From Thermotalea metallivorans (lineage in GTDB: Bacteria > Bacillota > Clostridia > Peptostreptococcales > Thermotaleaceae): a stretch of 64,000 bases of DNA. The stretch is taken from contig NZ_LOEE01000031.1 of the NCBI RefSeq assembly GCF_001562415.1, positions 1 to 64,000 of the forward strand. Direction: 5' to 3'. Under the pieces are notes generated by a model. It made no database searches and had not been told where the DNA came from. It was given only the letters and a program-made list of their open reading frames with translations. The position numbers were made by a program, and so were the translations under genes. Shown here piece by piece: positions 53,450 to 63,373 of this stretch (the first letter of the stretch is position 1; the number at the start of each line of letters is the position of its first letter).

Positions 53450-54598
53450 ATGAAAAATATAAGCATCTTAGGATCTACAGGTTCCATTGGAAGACAAACG
53501 ATAGATGTAGTGAGATCCAACAAAGAAGAATTTCATATATCGGGACTAAGTGGAAACAATAATATTGAATTGCTGGAACAGCAGATACGGGAGTTCCGCC
53601 CCCGGATTGCTGCCGTAATGGATGAGGCAAAAGCCTTAGAATTATGGAAAAGGCTAGGAAAAAGCAAAACAGAAATTGTATGGGGTCTGGATGGGTTGAT
53701 TGCTGTTGCTACCCTAGAGGAGGTGGATCTGGTATTAACCTCTGTTGTAGGGATGATTGGTCTTCTGCCTACGATTAGGGCAGTACAAGGAAAGAAAAAT
53801 ATTGCCTTGGCGAATAAGGAAACTTTGGTTGCTGCCGGTGAGATTGTGATGGAAGAAGCCCGCAGACACGGGGTAAAAATTATCCCTGTGGATAGTGAGC
53901 ATAGTGCCATATTTCAATGTCTTCAAGGATATCGGATGAAGGATATAAGGAGAATCATTTTAACTGCATCGGGAGGGCCCTTTCGAGGTTACTCCAAGGA
54001 TGAACTGCAAAAGGTTACTGTTGCAGAAGCCTTAAGGCATCCCAGATGGAATATGGGCAAGAAAATTTCCGTTGATTCGGCGACCCTAATGAATAAAGGA
54101 TTGGAAGTAATTGAAGCAAAATGGCTGTTTGATGTGGATGCAGCACAGATTGAAGTTGTAATTCATCCCCAAAGCATTATCCATTCCCTTGTTGAATACA
54201 AGGATAGCTCTGTCTTGGCCCAAATGGGATATCCTGATATGCGGGTACCGATTCAGTATGCATTGACTTATCCGAATCGCTTGGAAAATCATTATGAAAA
54301 ATTGGATCTGTTGAAGGTAGGCAGTCTAACCTTTGAAAAACCAGACACAGACTGTTTTCCTTGCCTAAGGCTTGCCTACGAATCTTTAAAAATCGGCGGC
54401 AGCATGCCCACGGTGCTGAATGCTGCCAATGAGGTATTGGTGGAGTTATTCCTTCAAGGAAAGATAGGATTTCATGAGATTTCCGAGAGGTTGGAAAAAG
54501 TACTGGAGAAACATGAAGTGGTGCATAGATTCGATGTAAATGAGATTATGGAAATTGATCTTTGGACCAGAAAATGGATTCAAAACATGACAATTTAG
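53450..54598 (+). CDS. dxr: 1-deoxy-D-xylulose-5-phosphate reductoisomerase
   Basis: A 382-residue NADPH enzyme, second step of the MEP isoprenoid pathway. ISILGSTGSIGRQTIDVVRS is the nucleotide-binding motif; VDSEHSAIFQCLQG carries metal ligands; GGPFRGYS and SVDSATLMNKGLEVIEA are conserved. With ispG downstream it confirms the MEP route. Confidence 0.97.
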   Translation: MKNISILGSTGSIGRQTIDVVRSNKEEFHISGLSGNNNIELLEQQIREFRPRIAAVMDEAKALELWKRLGKSKTEIVWGLDGLIAVATLEEVDLVLTSVVGMIGLLPTIRAVQGKKNIALANKETLVAAGEIVMEEARRHGVKIIPVDSEHSAIFQCLQGYRMKDIRRIILTASGGPFRGYSKDELQKVTVAEALRHPRWNMGKKISVDSATLMNKGLEVIEAKWLFDVDAAQIEVVIHPQSIIHSLVEYKDSSVLAQMGYPDMRVPIQYALTYPNRLENHYEKLDLLKVGSLTFEKPDTDCFPCLRLAYESLKIGGSMPTVLNAANEVLVELFLQGKIGFHEISERLEKVLEKHEVVHRFDVNEIMEIDLWTRKWIQNMTI

Positions 54599-54609
54599 GT
54601 GGTGTGAAT

Positions 54610-55620
54610 ATGGGAACATTTATTACGGCGATACTTGTATTTGGTCTCTTGGTTATATTTCATGAACTGGGTCACTTTATTGCGGCAAAATTAGCAGGAG
54701 TTAAAGTGCATGAATTTGCAGTAGGCATGGGACCCAGGTTTTTGAAAATAAAAGGCAAAGAAACGGAATACTCCTTGAGAATATTGCCGATCGGTGGTTA
54801 TGTAAAAATGGAGGGGGAAGATGAATCCTCGGAAGATGAAAGAAGTTTTGGGAACAAACCTTTATGGGCAAGGATGTCTGTGATTGTGGCAGGCCCGTTG
54901 ATGAATTTTATACTGGCCGTATTGCTGTTTATCATTATTTTTTATGCCATCGGATTTCCTACTACAAAAATTAGTCAAGTTACACCTGGTCTTCCAGCAG
55001 AGGCAGCCGGCATAGAAGCTGGAGACCAAATTTTGCGCATTGACGGAAAAACTATTGATAGTTGGGATGAAATCGTTCAAATCATTAACAGCAGCAACAA
55101 TCGATTGCTGCATATAGCTTTGATAAGTCCCAAAGGAGAGGAAAAGGAGGTACAGGTTCAGCCTGTGATGAAAGCAGGAATGAAACAAGCGGTGATAGGG
55201 ATTTCACCTGTGATTGAAAAATCCTTTCCCAGATCGGTGAAGGCAAGCTTTAACAGAACTATCTTTGTAATGCAGGGTATGTTAGACTTTTTGGGTAATT
55301 TATTTAGGGGAAAAGCATCTGCAGAGGATGTGGTTGGTCCTGTGGGGATCATTCATCTGGTAGGTGAGGCAGCGAAGGTCAGCATATTTAGTGTGCTGTC
55401 CTTTGCAGCCCTCATCAGTATTAACTTAGGGATTGTAAATTTGCTTCCCATACCTGCACTGGACGGAGGGCGATTGCTCTTTTTAATCTTCGAAGGGATA
55501 AGCGGTAAGCCTGTGAATCCGGAAAGGGAAGGGTTTATACACTTGGTGGGCTTTATTTTGCTGATGATGTTGATGATTTTTATCGTCTATAAGGATATTA
55601 ATAGATTTGACTTATTTTAG
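54610..55620 (+). CDS. rseP: RIP metalloprotease RseP (S2P family)
   Basis: A 336-residue intramembrane protease. HELGH in [18 protein letters not shown] binds zinc; one PDZ domain (~115-190, [20 protein letters not shown]) and the late motif [17 protein letters not shown] follow. It cuts anti-sigma factors or signal-peptide remnants. The ATG at 54610 is chosen behind TAGGTGGTG; the longer frame from 54562 lies in dxr. Confidence 0.95.
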   Translation: MGTFITAILVFGLLVIFHELGHFIAAKLAGVKVHEFAVGMGPRFLKIKGKETEYSLRILPIGGYVKMEGEDESSEDERSFGNKPLWARMSVIVAGPLMNFILAVLLFIIIFYAIGFPTTKISQVTPGLPAEAAGIEAGDQILRIDGKTIDSWDEIVQIINSSNNRLLHIALISPKGEEKEVQVQPVMKAGMKQAVIGISPVIEKSFPRSVKASFNRTIFVMQGMLDFLGNLFRGKASAEDVVGPVGIIHLVGEAAKVSIFSVLSFAALISINLGIVNLLPIPALDGGRLLFLIFEGISGKPVNPEREGFIHLVGFILLMMLMIFIVYKDINRFDLF

Positions 55621-55634
55621 GCAGGTGGAGAGAT

Positions 55635-56690
55635 GTGACGATCCATAGAAAAAAAACAAGAACTGTGCTATGCGGAGATATAAAAATCGGCGGAGATGCA
55701 CCCATTACCATTCAGTCCATGACGAATACAGATACCAGAGATATCCCTGCCACTGTGTCCCAGATCAGGCGTCTTCAGGAAGCGGGCTGTGAAATCATAA
55801 GGGTTGCTGTACCTGACGAAGAGGCAGCCAGGGCTATCAAAGAGATTAAATCCCAGGTGCATATTCCTCTTGTGGCAGATATACATTTTGATTATAGATT
55901 GGCATTAATCTGTATAGAGAATGGTATCGACAAACTTCGAATTAACCCGGGCAATATTGGAGATGCAGAACGGGTAAAGAAGGTAGTGGCACAAGCCAAG
56001 GAGAGGAAGATTCCCATCCGAATCGGCGTAAATGCAGGGTCTGTAGATAGAAAAATTCTAGCCAAGTATGGAGAGGTCAACAAAGAAGCTCTGGTAGAGA
56101 GCGCTTTGGAACATATTGGGATTCTAGAACAATTAAATTTTGAAGATATTGTCGTTTCTTTAAAGGCGTCAGACATTCAGCTTACGGTAGATGCCTATAG
56201 ACTGCTTTCACAAAAAGTAGATTATCCTCTCCATATCGGCATTACAGAAGCCGGAACTATCTGGGGAGGAACCATCAAGTCTGCCATTGGCATAGGAGCC
56301 CTTTTGCTGGACGGTTTAGGGGATACCCTTAGGGTTTCTTTGACAGGGGACCCTGTAGAAGAAATTAAAGTTGCCAGGGAAATTTTGAAATCACTGGGTT
56401 TGAGAAACTTTGGCGTAAAGTTGGTATCCTGTCCTACGTGTGGAAGATGCCAAATTGATTTAATCCAATTGGCAAATCGAATAGAAGAAAAACTGCAAAA
56501 AATCAACAAGTCCGTTACGGTAGCCGTCATGGGATGTGGGGTAAACGGGCCCGGAGAGGCTAGGGAAGCAGATATCGGTATTGCCGGAGGCAAATCCTCA
56601 GCTCTGTTGTTTAAAAAAGGAAAAATCATAAAAAAAATTGAGGAAAGTCAAATTGAACAAGTTTTATTAGAGGAAATCGATAAACTCTAG
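55635..56690 (+). CDS. ispG: 4-hydroxy-3-methylbut-2-en-1-yl diphosphate synthase (flavodoxin)
   Basis: A 351-residue iron-sulfur enzyme of the MEP pathway. The N-terminal TIM barrel shows [19 protein letters not shown] and [13 protein letters not shown]. The C-terminal 4Fe-4S ligands are in SCPTCGRCQ and [23 protein letters not shown] start at 55635. polC follows after 42 bp. Confidence 0.97.
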   Translation: MTIHRKKTRTVLCGDIKIGGDAPITIQSMTNTDTRDIPATVSQIRRLQEAGCEIIRVAVPDEEAARAIKEIKSQVHIPLVADIHFDYRLALICIENGIDKLRINPGNIGDAERVKKVVAQAKERKIPIRIGVNAGSVDRKILAKYGEVNKEALVESALEHIGILEQLNFEDIVVSLKASDIQLTVDAYRLLSQKVDYPLHIGITEAGTIWGGTIKSAIGIGALLLDGLGDTLRVSLTGDPVEEIKVAREILKSLGLRNFGVKLVSCPTCGRCQIDLIQLANRIEEKLQKINKSVTVAVMGCGVNGPGEAREADIGIAGGKSSALLFKKGKIIKKIEESQIEQVLLEEIDKL

Positions 56691-56732
56691 CGTTATTTTT
56701 TTCTATCAATTTCATAGCTAAGGGTGGTTTAA

Positions 56733-59700
56733 ATGAGCAGTTTACTCAGTGAGGTTATCGGTGGCTTATTGCCGAATATACCCGTGCCATGGGAAGCTAC
56801 CATTGAAAGAATACGATACAGTAAAGAAAAAAAGAGATTGGATTTCATCATTGTACCGGATAGAATCATTCCAAAACAGAGCCTTGAATGCCTAAAAGAG
56901 GAAATCGCAAAAAATATTCCCTTTGTTCGGGAGGTTAACTTTTTTACGGTATATAAAAATATAGAGATAGATAGGCACAGAATTCTGAAGGAATACAAGG
57001 AGAATATCCTGTATGAATTGAACCGGGCAATGCCTTCTACATTAGGTTGGCTAAATTATGCGGATTTTCAGTTTGAAGGCAATGTTTTGTATATCCATAT
57101 AGAAAGTGCGTTGGGTGTAGAAAATTTAAAGGAAAAGAAAGTAGACGAATTTATAGAGATGATTTTTCTACGAGAGTTGAATCTGCCGATTAAAGTCGTA
57201 TTGATTGGTGAAACTCCATCGGAAGAAAAATGCAGTGAGGAATATCTAAGACAAAAAGAAGAAGAGACGCAAAATTTGCTAAAGGAATTGATCCACCCTT
57301 CCATAAATCTTGGGGAAAAGAAATTTACAGAAGGGAAAGGCACGAAGGATGCATCCCACAACACGTCCGGTATCATATTCGGTAAAAAAATAACAGATGT
57401 TAGCATACCTATTTCTGGTATTACAGAGGAGTCCGGAACTGTTGCCATTGAAGGCGAAATTTTTGATATCGAAATAAAGGATTTGAAGAACAACAAGACC
57501 TTGTTTACATGCAGCGTAACGGATTATGGCGGTTCGATTGCGGTCAAAGTATTTGCCAAGAAGGAACAAGGGGAATTATTAAGCCAGTCCCTGGTTGTAG
57601 GAAAATTTGTGAAAATAAAAGGGGAAGCCAGATATGATACCTTTTCCCGAGAGCTTGTCATCATGGCGAATGATATCAACGAGGCAATCCCAAAGATAAG
57701 GGCAGATGTCAGTGAATGCAAACGGGTTGAATTGCATGCCCATACACAAATGAGTTCTATGGATGGCGTATCCTCTGCAAGTGCTTTAATCAAGAGGGCA
57801 GCAAAATGGGGCCATCGGGCCATTGCTATAACGGATCACGGTGTGGTGCAGGCCTTTCCGGAGGCCATGGAGGCCGGGAGGAGGCATGGCATAAAAGTCA
57901 TTTATGGTGTAGAAGGATATTTGGTGAATGACGGTGCTCCTATTGTATTGAATTGCAACGAAAAAACCCTCGATCAAAGCTATGTGGTATTTGATATTGA
58001 GACTACAGGATTGTCAAGCAAAAATGACAGAATTACAGAAATTGGGGCTGTGAAAATTGTCAATTATGAAATTGTGGATAGATTTCACGCATTCATTAAT
58101 CCGGAAATGCCTATTCCTCCCAATATCGTAGAGCTTACAGGCATAACCGATGAGATGGTAAAGGATCAACCCACCATTGAACAAGTGTTGCCCCGGTTTT
58201 TAGCATTTATTGAAGATCATCCGGTAGTAGCCCATAATGCAGAGTTCGATACTTCCTTTATCAAAGAAAACTGTAGCAAACTGGGCTTGTCTTTTCATAA
58301 TCCTATTGTGGATACGCTGCCATTGGCAAAGATTTTGATGCCGAAGCTAAAAAAATATAGACTGAATATGATTGCGGAAGCATTGGGCGTGACGCTGGAA
58401 AATCATCATCGGGCTGTTGATGATGCAGGAGCCACAGCGCAGATATTTATCAAGTTCCTCATAATGCTAAAAGAAAAAAACATCACGTACTTAAAAGAAG
58501 TAAACGATTTATTTTCTCAAGGGATAGATATAAAAAAATTAGATACTTATCATATCATTCTACTGGTCAGGAACTATATAGGGCTGAAGAATCTATATAA
58601 GATAATTTCTGCCGCCCATTTGGATTATTTTTATAAAAGACCTAGAATTCCAAAATCACTACTGACCCAGCTGCGGGATGGTTTAATCATCGGCACTGCC
58701 TGCGAGGCGGGAGAGTTATATAGGGCCCTGATAGGAAATAAGTCCCAGAGAGAAATTGATGAAATTGTAAAGTATTATGATTACCTGGAAATTCAACCTT
58801 TGCAAAACAATCTTTTTTTAATTGATAAGGGAATTGTGAAGGATGAGGAGGAGTTAAGGAACATCAATAAAAAGATTGTTCAGTTAGGCAAGAAGTTTCA
58901 TAAACCGGTTGTTGCCACCGGCGATGTACATTTTCTGGATCCCCAGGATGAAATCTATAGAAGGATATTGATGGCAGGACAAGGATTTGATGATGCCGAT
59001 GAGCAAACCCCTTTGTATTTTAAAACTACTGATGAAATGTTGAAAGAATTCGACTATTTAGGAAAGGATACTGCCTGGGATGTGGTGGTGAAAAATCCAA
59101 ATCAAATTGCCGATGCCGTGGATGACATTCTGCCCATACCGGAAGATACTTTTCCGCCGATTATTGAAGGCTCAGATGAAGATTTAAGAAGGATGTGTTA
59201 TGAAAAGGCAACCCGTATTTATGGAGATCCACTGCCTGAGATTGTACAGAAACGACTGGATCGGGAATTGAATTCTATTATTAACAACGGATATGCGGTC
59301 ATGTATATCATTGCCCATAAATTGGTTACAAAATCCCTTCAAGATGGATATTTGGTTGGTTCAAGGGGTTCTGTAGGTTCTTCTTTTGTTGCCACCATGA
59401 GTGATATTACGGAAGTAAATCCCTTGCCGCCCCATTATGTTTGCAAGAACTGCAAGCATTCTGAATTTATTACAGACGGGTCCATCGGAAGTGGTGCGGA
59501 TTTGCCTGATAAAAATTGTCCCGTCTGCAATATGCCCTATTTGAAAGATGGCCATGATATACCCTTTGAAGTATTTTTAGGATTTGAAGGAGATAAGGAA
59601 CCTGATATAGATTTAAATTTTGCAGGAGAATACCAGCCAACAGCTCACAAATATACAGAGGAGCTGTTTGGCGAAGGATATGTCTTTCGGGCGGGAACTA

Positions 59701-61022
59701 TTGGTACCATTGCCGATAAGACGGCCTATGGCTTTGTGAAAAAATATTTTGAGGAAAAGAAAATTCATGTCAATAACCGTGAAATCGAAAGGTTGGCCAA
59801 GGGATGTACGGGCGTAAAAAGAACAACAGGGCAACACCCGGGCGGTGTAATGGTTGTGCCTAATTATAAGGAAATATACGATTTTTGTCCTATCCAATAT
59901 CCTGCCAATGATAGCTCCTCCGGGGTCATCACCACCCATTTTGATTACCACTCCATCAGTGGCAGGTTGCTGAAGTTGGATATACTTGGACATGATGTGC
60001 CTACAATTATTCGAATGCTGCAAGATATAACGGGAGTAGACCCTACCCAGATACCCTTGGATGACAAGGAAACCATCAAGATTTTTACCAGCCTTGAGCC
60101 GTTAAGGATCGTAGATGATGAATTTGAATGTGACGTGGGAAGCTTGGGCATTCCTGAATTTGGTACAAAATTTGTTAGACAAATGCTGGTGGACACAAAA
60201 CCTTCTACCTTTGCAGAGCTGGTGCGAATCAGCGGACTTTCCCATGGAACAGATGTATGGCTGAATAATGCCCAAGATCTTGTGAGACAGGGAATTGCTG
60301 AGTTAAAGGATGTAATTTCTACAAGGGATGATATTATGAATTATTTGATCTACAAAGGATTACCTCCGAAAACAGCTTTCAAGATCATGGAAAAGGTAAG
60401 AAAAGGAAAGGGGTTAGCTCCAGAGGATGAAGAAATTATGGCAAAACATCATGTACCGGCTTGGTATATTGATTCTTGCAACAAGATTAAATACATGTTT
60501 CCCAAGGCCCATGCAGCCGCCTATGTGATGATGTCCTTCAGAATTGCATATTTTAAAGTGCATTATCCTTTGGCCTTTTATGCTACATATTTTACGACAA
60601 AAGCCGCAGATTTTGATGCGGACCTAATCGTACGAGGGAAAGAAAATGTAAAAAACAAGATCAAAGAATTAGAAGCTTTAGGCAATGCCATGTCTCAGAA
60701 GGAAAAAGATCTTTTGACAGTTTTAGAGGTGGCCCATGAGATGTATGCCAGGGGTTTCAGTTTTCTGCCGGTTGATATCTATCGGTCCGATTCGGATAAA
60801 TTTTTGATTGTCGGAAATAAGCTTCTCCCACCCTTGTGTGCCCTGCAGGGAGTGGGTGAAAATGCTGCCAAAAGTATATGTGAGAGCAGAAAAGAAGGTG
60901 AGTTTATTTCTATCGAGGATTTGAGGGAAAGGACAAAGGTGACAAAAACAGTGATTGAAACTTTGCAAAACCATGGGTGTCTTCAAGGACTGCCGGATAC
61001 GAACCAACTCTCATTATTTTGA
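56733..61022 (+). CDS. polC: DNA polymerase III PolC-type alpha subunit
   Basis: A 1429-residue replicative polymerase of low-GC Gram-positives with built-in proofreading. Order: N-terminal domain, OB fold (~235-320), PHP domain (RVELHAHTQMSSMDG, ~331) and an inserted DnaQ-like 3'-5' exonuclease (~416-580; VVFDIETTGLSSKNDRITE, AHNAEFDTSF, HRAVDDAGAT). A zinc ribbon (CKNCKH...CPVCN, ~903) and the polymerase palm with EPDIDLNFAGE (~955) follow. The C-terminus QLSLF is the beta-clamp-binding motif. Full length, no lesion. Confidence 0.98.
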   Translation: MSSLLSEVIGGLLPNIPVPWEATIERIRYSKEKKRLDFIIVPDRIIPKQSLECLKEEIAKNIPFVREVNFFTVYKNIEIDRHRILKEYKENILYELNRAMPSTLGWLNYADFQFEGNVLYIHIESALGVENLKEKKVDEFIEMIFLRELNLPIKVVLIGETPSEEKCSEEYLRQKEEETQNLLKELIHPSINLGEKKFTEGKGTKDASHNTSGIIFGKKITDVSIPISGITEESGTVAIEGEIFDIEIKDLKNNKTLFTCSVTDYGGSIAVKVFAKKEQGELLSQSLVVGKFVKIKGEARYDTFSRELVIMANDINEAIPKIRADVSECKRVELHAHTQMSSMDGVSSASALIKRAAKWGHRAIAITDHGVVQAFPEAMEAGRRHGIKVIYGVEGYLVNDGAPIVLNCNEKTLDQSYVVFDIETTGLSSKNDRITEIGAVKIVNYEIVDRFHAFINPEMPIPPNIVELTGITDEMVKDQPTIEQVLPRFLAFIEDHPVVAHNAEFDTSFIKENCSKLGLSFHNPIVDTLPLAKILMPKLKKYRLNMIAEALGVTLENHHRAVDDAGATAQIFIKFLIMLKEKNITYLKEVNDLFSQGIDIKKLDTYHIILLVRNYIGLKNLYKIISAAHLDYFYKRPRIPKSLLTQLRDGLIIGTACEAGELYRALIGNKSQREIDEIVKYYDYLEIQPLQNNLFLIDKGIVKDEEELRNINKKIVQLGKKFHKPVVATGDVHFLDPQDEIYRRILMAGQGFDDADEQTPLYFKTTDEMLKEFDYLGKDTAWDVVVKNPNQIADAVDDILPIPEDTFPPIIEGSDEDLRRMCYEKATRIYGDPLPEIVQKRLDRELNSIINNGYAVMYIIAHKLVTKSLQDGYLVGSRGSVGSSFVATMSDITEVNPLPPHYVCKNCKHSEFITDGSIGSGADLPDKNCPVCNMPYLKDGHDIPFEVFLGFEGDKEPDIDLNFAGEYQPTAHKYTEELFGEGYVFRAGTIGTIADKTAYGFVKKYFEEKKIHVNNREIERLAKGCTGVKRTTGQHPGGVMVVPNYKEIYDFCPIQYPANDSSSGVITTHFDYHSISGRLLKLDILGHDVPTIIRMLQDITGVDPTQIPLDDKETIKIFTSLEPLRIVDDEFECDVGSLGIPEFGTKFVRQMLVDTKPSTFAELVRISGLSHGTDVWLNNAQDLVRQGIAELKDVISTRDDIMNYLIYKGLPPKTAFKIMEKVRKGKGLAPEDEEIMAKHHVPAWYIDSCNKIKYMFPKAHAAAYVMMSFRIAYFKVHYPLAFYATYFTTKAADFDADLIVRGKENVKNKIKELEALGNAMSQKEKDLLTVLEVAHEMYARGFSFLPVDIYRSDSDKFLIVGNKLLPPLCALQGVGENAAKSICESRKEGEFISIEDLRERTKVTKTVIETLQNHGCLQGLPDTNQLSLF

Positions 61023-61024
61023 CC

Positions 61025-61053
61025 TTGCATAACTTTGCTTATTATGCTATAAT
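61025..61053 (+). promoter_or_regulatory. Sigma-A promoter of the rimP-nusA-infB operon
   Basis: TTGCAT (61025-61030), 17-bp spacer, TATAAT (61048-61053) with an extended TG-C. It lies directly after polC, ~160 bp before rimP. Confidence 0.75.
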
Positions 61054-61079
61054 TTTACTGGTATAGAAAGATGTTCTGG

Positions 61080-61130
61080 AAAGAGTGGGAGAAAGCCCAC
61101 TCTTTGCTATTATGCCTAGGCTTTTTCAAG
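61080..61130 (+). promoter_or_regulatory. rimP leader hairpin (attenuator-like)
   Basis: AAAGAGTGGG (61080-61089) pairs perfectly with CCCACTCTTT (61096-61105) around AGAAAG. Downstream, GCCTAGGC followed by TTTTTC (61114-61126) can form a second small palindrome. The stems lie in the transcribed leader, so they may act in attenuation or antitermination of the nusA operon. Confidence 0.5.
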
Positions 61131-61212
61131 GGAATAAAGGATAAGGGTTTATGGGAAAATATGCATATCATGATATCTTATGTGCATTATGTAAGAAGAG
61201 GAGGAAAGAAAA

Positions 61213-61680
61213 TTGTCTAAAAAACGTATTGTCGATATTGCAGAAGAACTGGTAATGCCTGTTATCCGAGAAAACAATTTTGAATTGGTAGATATAGAAT
61301 ACGTAAAAGAAGGCAAAGATAGATTTTTAAGGGTCTATATTGATCACAAGGATGGGATTACTTTAGACGATTGTCAAAAAGTAAGCGAGTATTTGAGTGA
61401 TCGCTTAGATGAAGTAGATCCTATAGAAGAAAGCTACTATTTAGAAGTGTCTTCGCCGGGGTTAGACAGACCATTAAAAAAGGATGAGGACTTTGAAAGA
61501 TTTAAGGGAAGGATGGTAGAAGTATATCTTTATCAGGCGGTAGAAGGAAAAAAAGTCATGGAAGGCGAATTATTAGGACTGATTGACAATCATGTTGCCA
61601 TTAAAGTAAATGGGCATGAAATTTTTGAATTATCAAGGGATAAAGTTGCTAAGGTGAAATTAGCAGTAATCATGGAATAG
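61213..61680 (+). CDS. rimP: Ribosome maturation factor RimP
   Basis: A 155-residue 30S assembly factor. It starts at TTG 61213 after GAGGAGG; VIRENNFELVDIEYVKEGKD, the DHKDGITLDDCQKVSEYLSD block and YLEVSSPGLDRPLKKDEDFE are typical. First gene of the conserved rimP-nusA-rnpM-ylxQ-infB operon. Confidence 0.96.
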   Translation: MSKKRIVDIAEELVMPVIRENNFELVDIEYVKEGKDRFLRVYIDHKDGITLDDCQKVSEYLSDRLDEVDPIEESYYLEVSSPGLDRPLKKDEDFERFKGRMVEVYLYQAVEGKKVMEGELLGLIDNHVAIKVNGHEIFELSRDKVAKVKLAVIME

Positions 61681-61694
61681 GGAGGTTGCTTGTG

Positions 61695-62756
61695 GTGAAC
61701 GGAGAATTTATGGAAGCCCTTGACCAGATAGAGAAGGAAAAGGGCATATCGAAGGATATTTTGATTGATGCCATTGAAGCTGCATTAATTTCCGGCTATA
61801 AACGAAATTATGGATCTGCTCAAAACGTAAAGGTATATATTAATCGGGAAACAGGAGACGTACGGGTATTTTCTTTAAAAGATGTGGTTGAAAATGTAGA
61901 AAATGATTTATTGGAGATTAGTCTTGAAGATGCCAAAAAGATTGACAGCAATTATGAGATCGGCGATATTGTGGAAAAGGAGGTAACCCCTAAGAATTTC
62001 GGACGAATTGCTGCACAAACAGCCAAACAGGTGGTTGTTCAAAGAATCCGGGAGGCTGAAAGAGGAATTATCTATGATGAGTTTGTCAATAGGGAGAGCG
62101 AGATTGTCACTGGGATTGTTCAAAGAATCAGCAAGGGGAATGTATTTATCAATCTTGGAAAAACAGAAGCCATTCTGGCTCCTAGTGAACAAATTGAGGG
62201 AGAAACTTATAAGCATAATGACAGAATCAAGACCTATATTGTTGAGGTGAAGAAAACGACAAAAGGACCGCAAATTATGGTTTCAAGGACTCATCCTGGT
62301 CTGGTAAAGCGATTGTTTGAACTGGAGGTCCCCGAAATCCATGATGGTGTGGTAGAAATCAAAAGCGTTGCCCGGGAGGCCGGATCAAGATCAAAAATTG
62401 CCGTATATTCCCATGATCCCAATGTGGACCCTGTAGGTGCCTGTGTAGGCCATAAAGGAGTTAGGGTGCAAGCCATTGTAGATGAATTGAAGGGTGAGAA
62501 AATAGATATTATCAAATGGAGTGAAAACCCTGAAGAGTTCATTGCCAGCTCCTTGAGCCCGTCAAAGGTAATCAAGGTGGAGGTGAAGGAGAATGAAAAA
62601 TCCGCTTTGGTGGTGGTACCGGATTTCCAATTGTCTTTGGCCATAGGGAAAGAAGGTCAAAATGCAAGATTAGCTGCGAAACTAACTGGATGGAAGATCG
62701 ATATTAAAAGTGAAACACAATATGGCGATTATATGCGGCAACAAAACAACTGTTAG
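61695..62756 (+). CDS. nusA: Transcription termination/antitermination factor NusA
   Basis: A 353-residue short-form NusA without the E. coli C-terminal acidic repeats. N-terminal RNAP-binding domain (MEALDQIEKEKGISKDILID), S1 domain (~135-200) and two KH domains (GACVGHKGVRVQAIVDELKG; LAIGKEGQNARLAAKLTGWK) are visible. GTG 61695 or 61692 behind GGGAGG; the frame to 61686 is also open. Confidence 0.96.
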   Translation: MNGEFMEALDQIEKEKGISKDILIDAIEAALISGYKRNYGSAQNVKVYINRETGDVRVFSLKDVVENVENDLLEISLEDAKKIDSNYEIGDIVEKEVTPKNFGRIAAQTAKQVVVQRIREAERGIIYDEFVNRESEIVTGIVQRISKGNVFINLGKTEAILAPSEQIEGETYKHNDRIKTYIVEVKKTTKGPQIMVSRTHPGLVKRLFELEVPEIHDGVVEIKSVAREAGSRSKIAVYSHDPNVDPVGACVGHKGVRVQAIVDELKGEKIDIIKWSENPEEFIASSLSPSKVIKVEVKENEKSALVVVPDFQLSLAIGKEGQNARLAAKLTGWKIDIKSETQYGDYMRQQNNC

Positions 62757-62773
62757 CATGGGGGGTATATTGA

Positions 62774-63043
62774 ATGAAGGCAAAAAAAGTACCTCTTAGG
62801 CAATGTATCGGCTGCATGGAAGGAAAGCCTAAGAAAGAGCTAATCCGTATTGTCAGGACGCCTGACGGCGAAATCAAGATTGACAGAACTGGGAAAGCGG
62901 CTGGCAGGGGCGCTTATCTTTGCGATTGCATGGAATGTCTGAACAAAGCTCAAAAAAAGAAAGCTTTAAATCGGGCTTTTCAGCAGGATATCGGGGATGA
63001 AATTTACGGGAAGCTGTATGAGGAGCTAAAAAACAATGGATAA
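62774..63043 (+). CDS. rnpM: RNase P modulator RnpM (YlxR)
   Basis: An 89-residue YlxR-fold RNA-binding protein. RQCIGCMEGKPKKELIRIVR and the GRGAYLC motif (AAGRGAYLCDCMECLNKAQK) are diagnostic. In B. subtilis the protein binds and modulates RNase P. It overlaps ylxQ by 8 bp. Confidence 0.93.
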   Translation: MKAKKVPLRQCIGCMEGKPKKELIRIVRTPDGEIKIDRTGKAAGRGAYLCDCMECLNKAQKKKALNRAFQQDIGDEIYGKLYEELKNNG

Positions 63044-63371
63044 GAAAATTCTTTCTTTCTTGGGTCTCGCCCAAAGATCCGGAAATCTGGTTACAGGAGA
63101 AGATACCTGCCAGCATTATATAAAAAAAGGAAATATTTATTTGGTTGTTATTGCCGAGGATGCATCAGAAAATACAAAAAAGAAATTTCAAGATATGTGT
63201 AAATACAGAAATATAAGGTGTGTCATCTATGGAAAACGAGAGGATCTATCCCATGCTGTGGGAAAATTGAACCGGGCAGTATATGGAATGAAAGACGCAG
63301 CCTTTGCGAAAAAAATCTATGATCTCATTCGGGAGTCCATGGGAGATTCAAATTCTTTAGGGGGTGAATGA
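63036..63371 (+). CDS. ylxQ: YlxQ, L7Ae-family RNA-binding protein
   Basis: A 111-residue L7Ae/L30e-fold protein ([40 protein letters not shown]). It lies between rnpM and infB as in Bacillus and probably binds kink-turn RNA. The stop overlaps the first possible infB ATG. Confidence 0.92.
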   Translation: MDKKILSFLGLAQRSGNLVTGEDTCQHYIKKGNIYLVVIAEDASENTKKKFQDMCKYRNIRCVIYGKREDLSHAVGKLNRAVYGMKDAAFAKKIYDLIRESMGDSNSLGGE

Positions 63372-63373
63372 AT

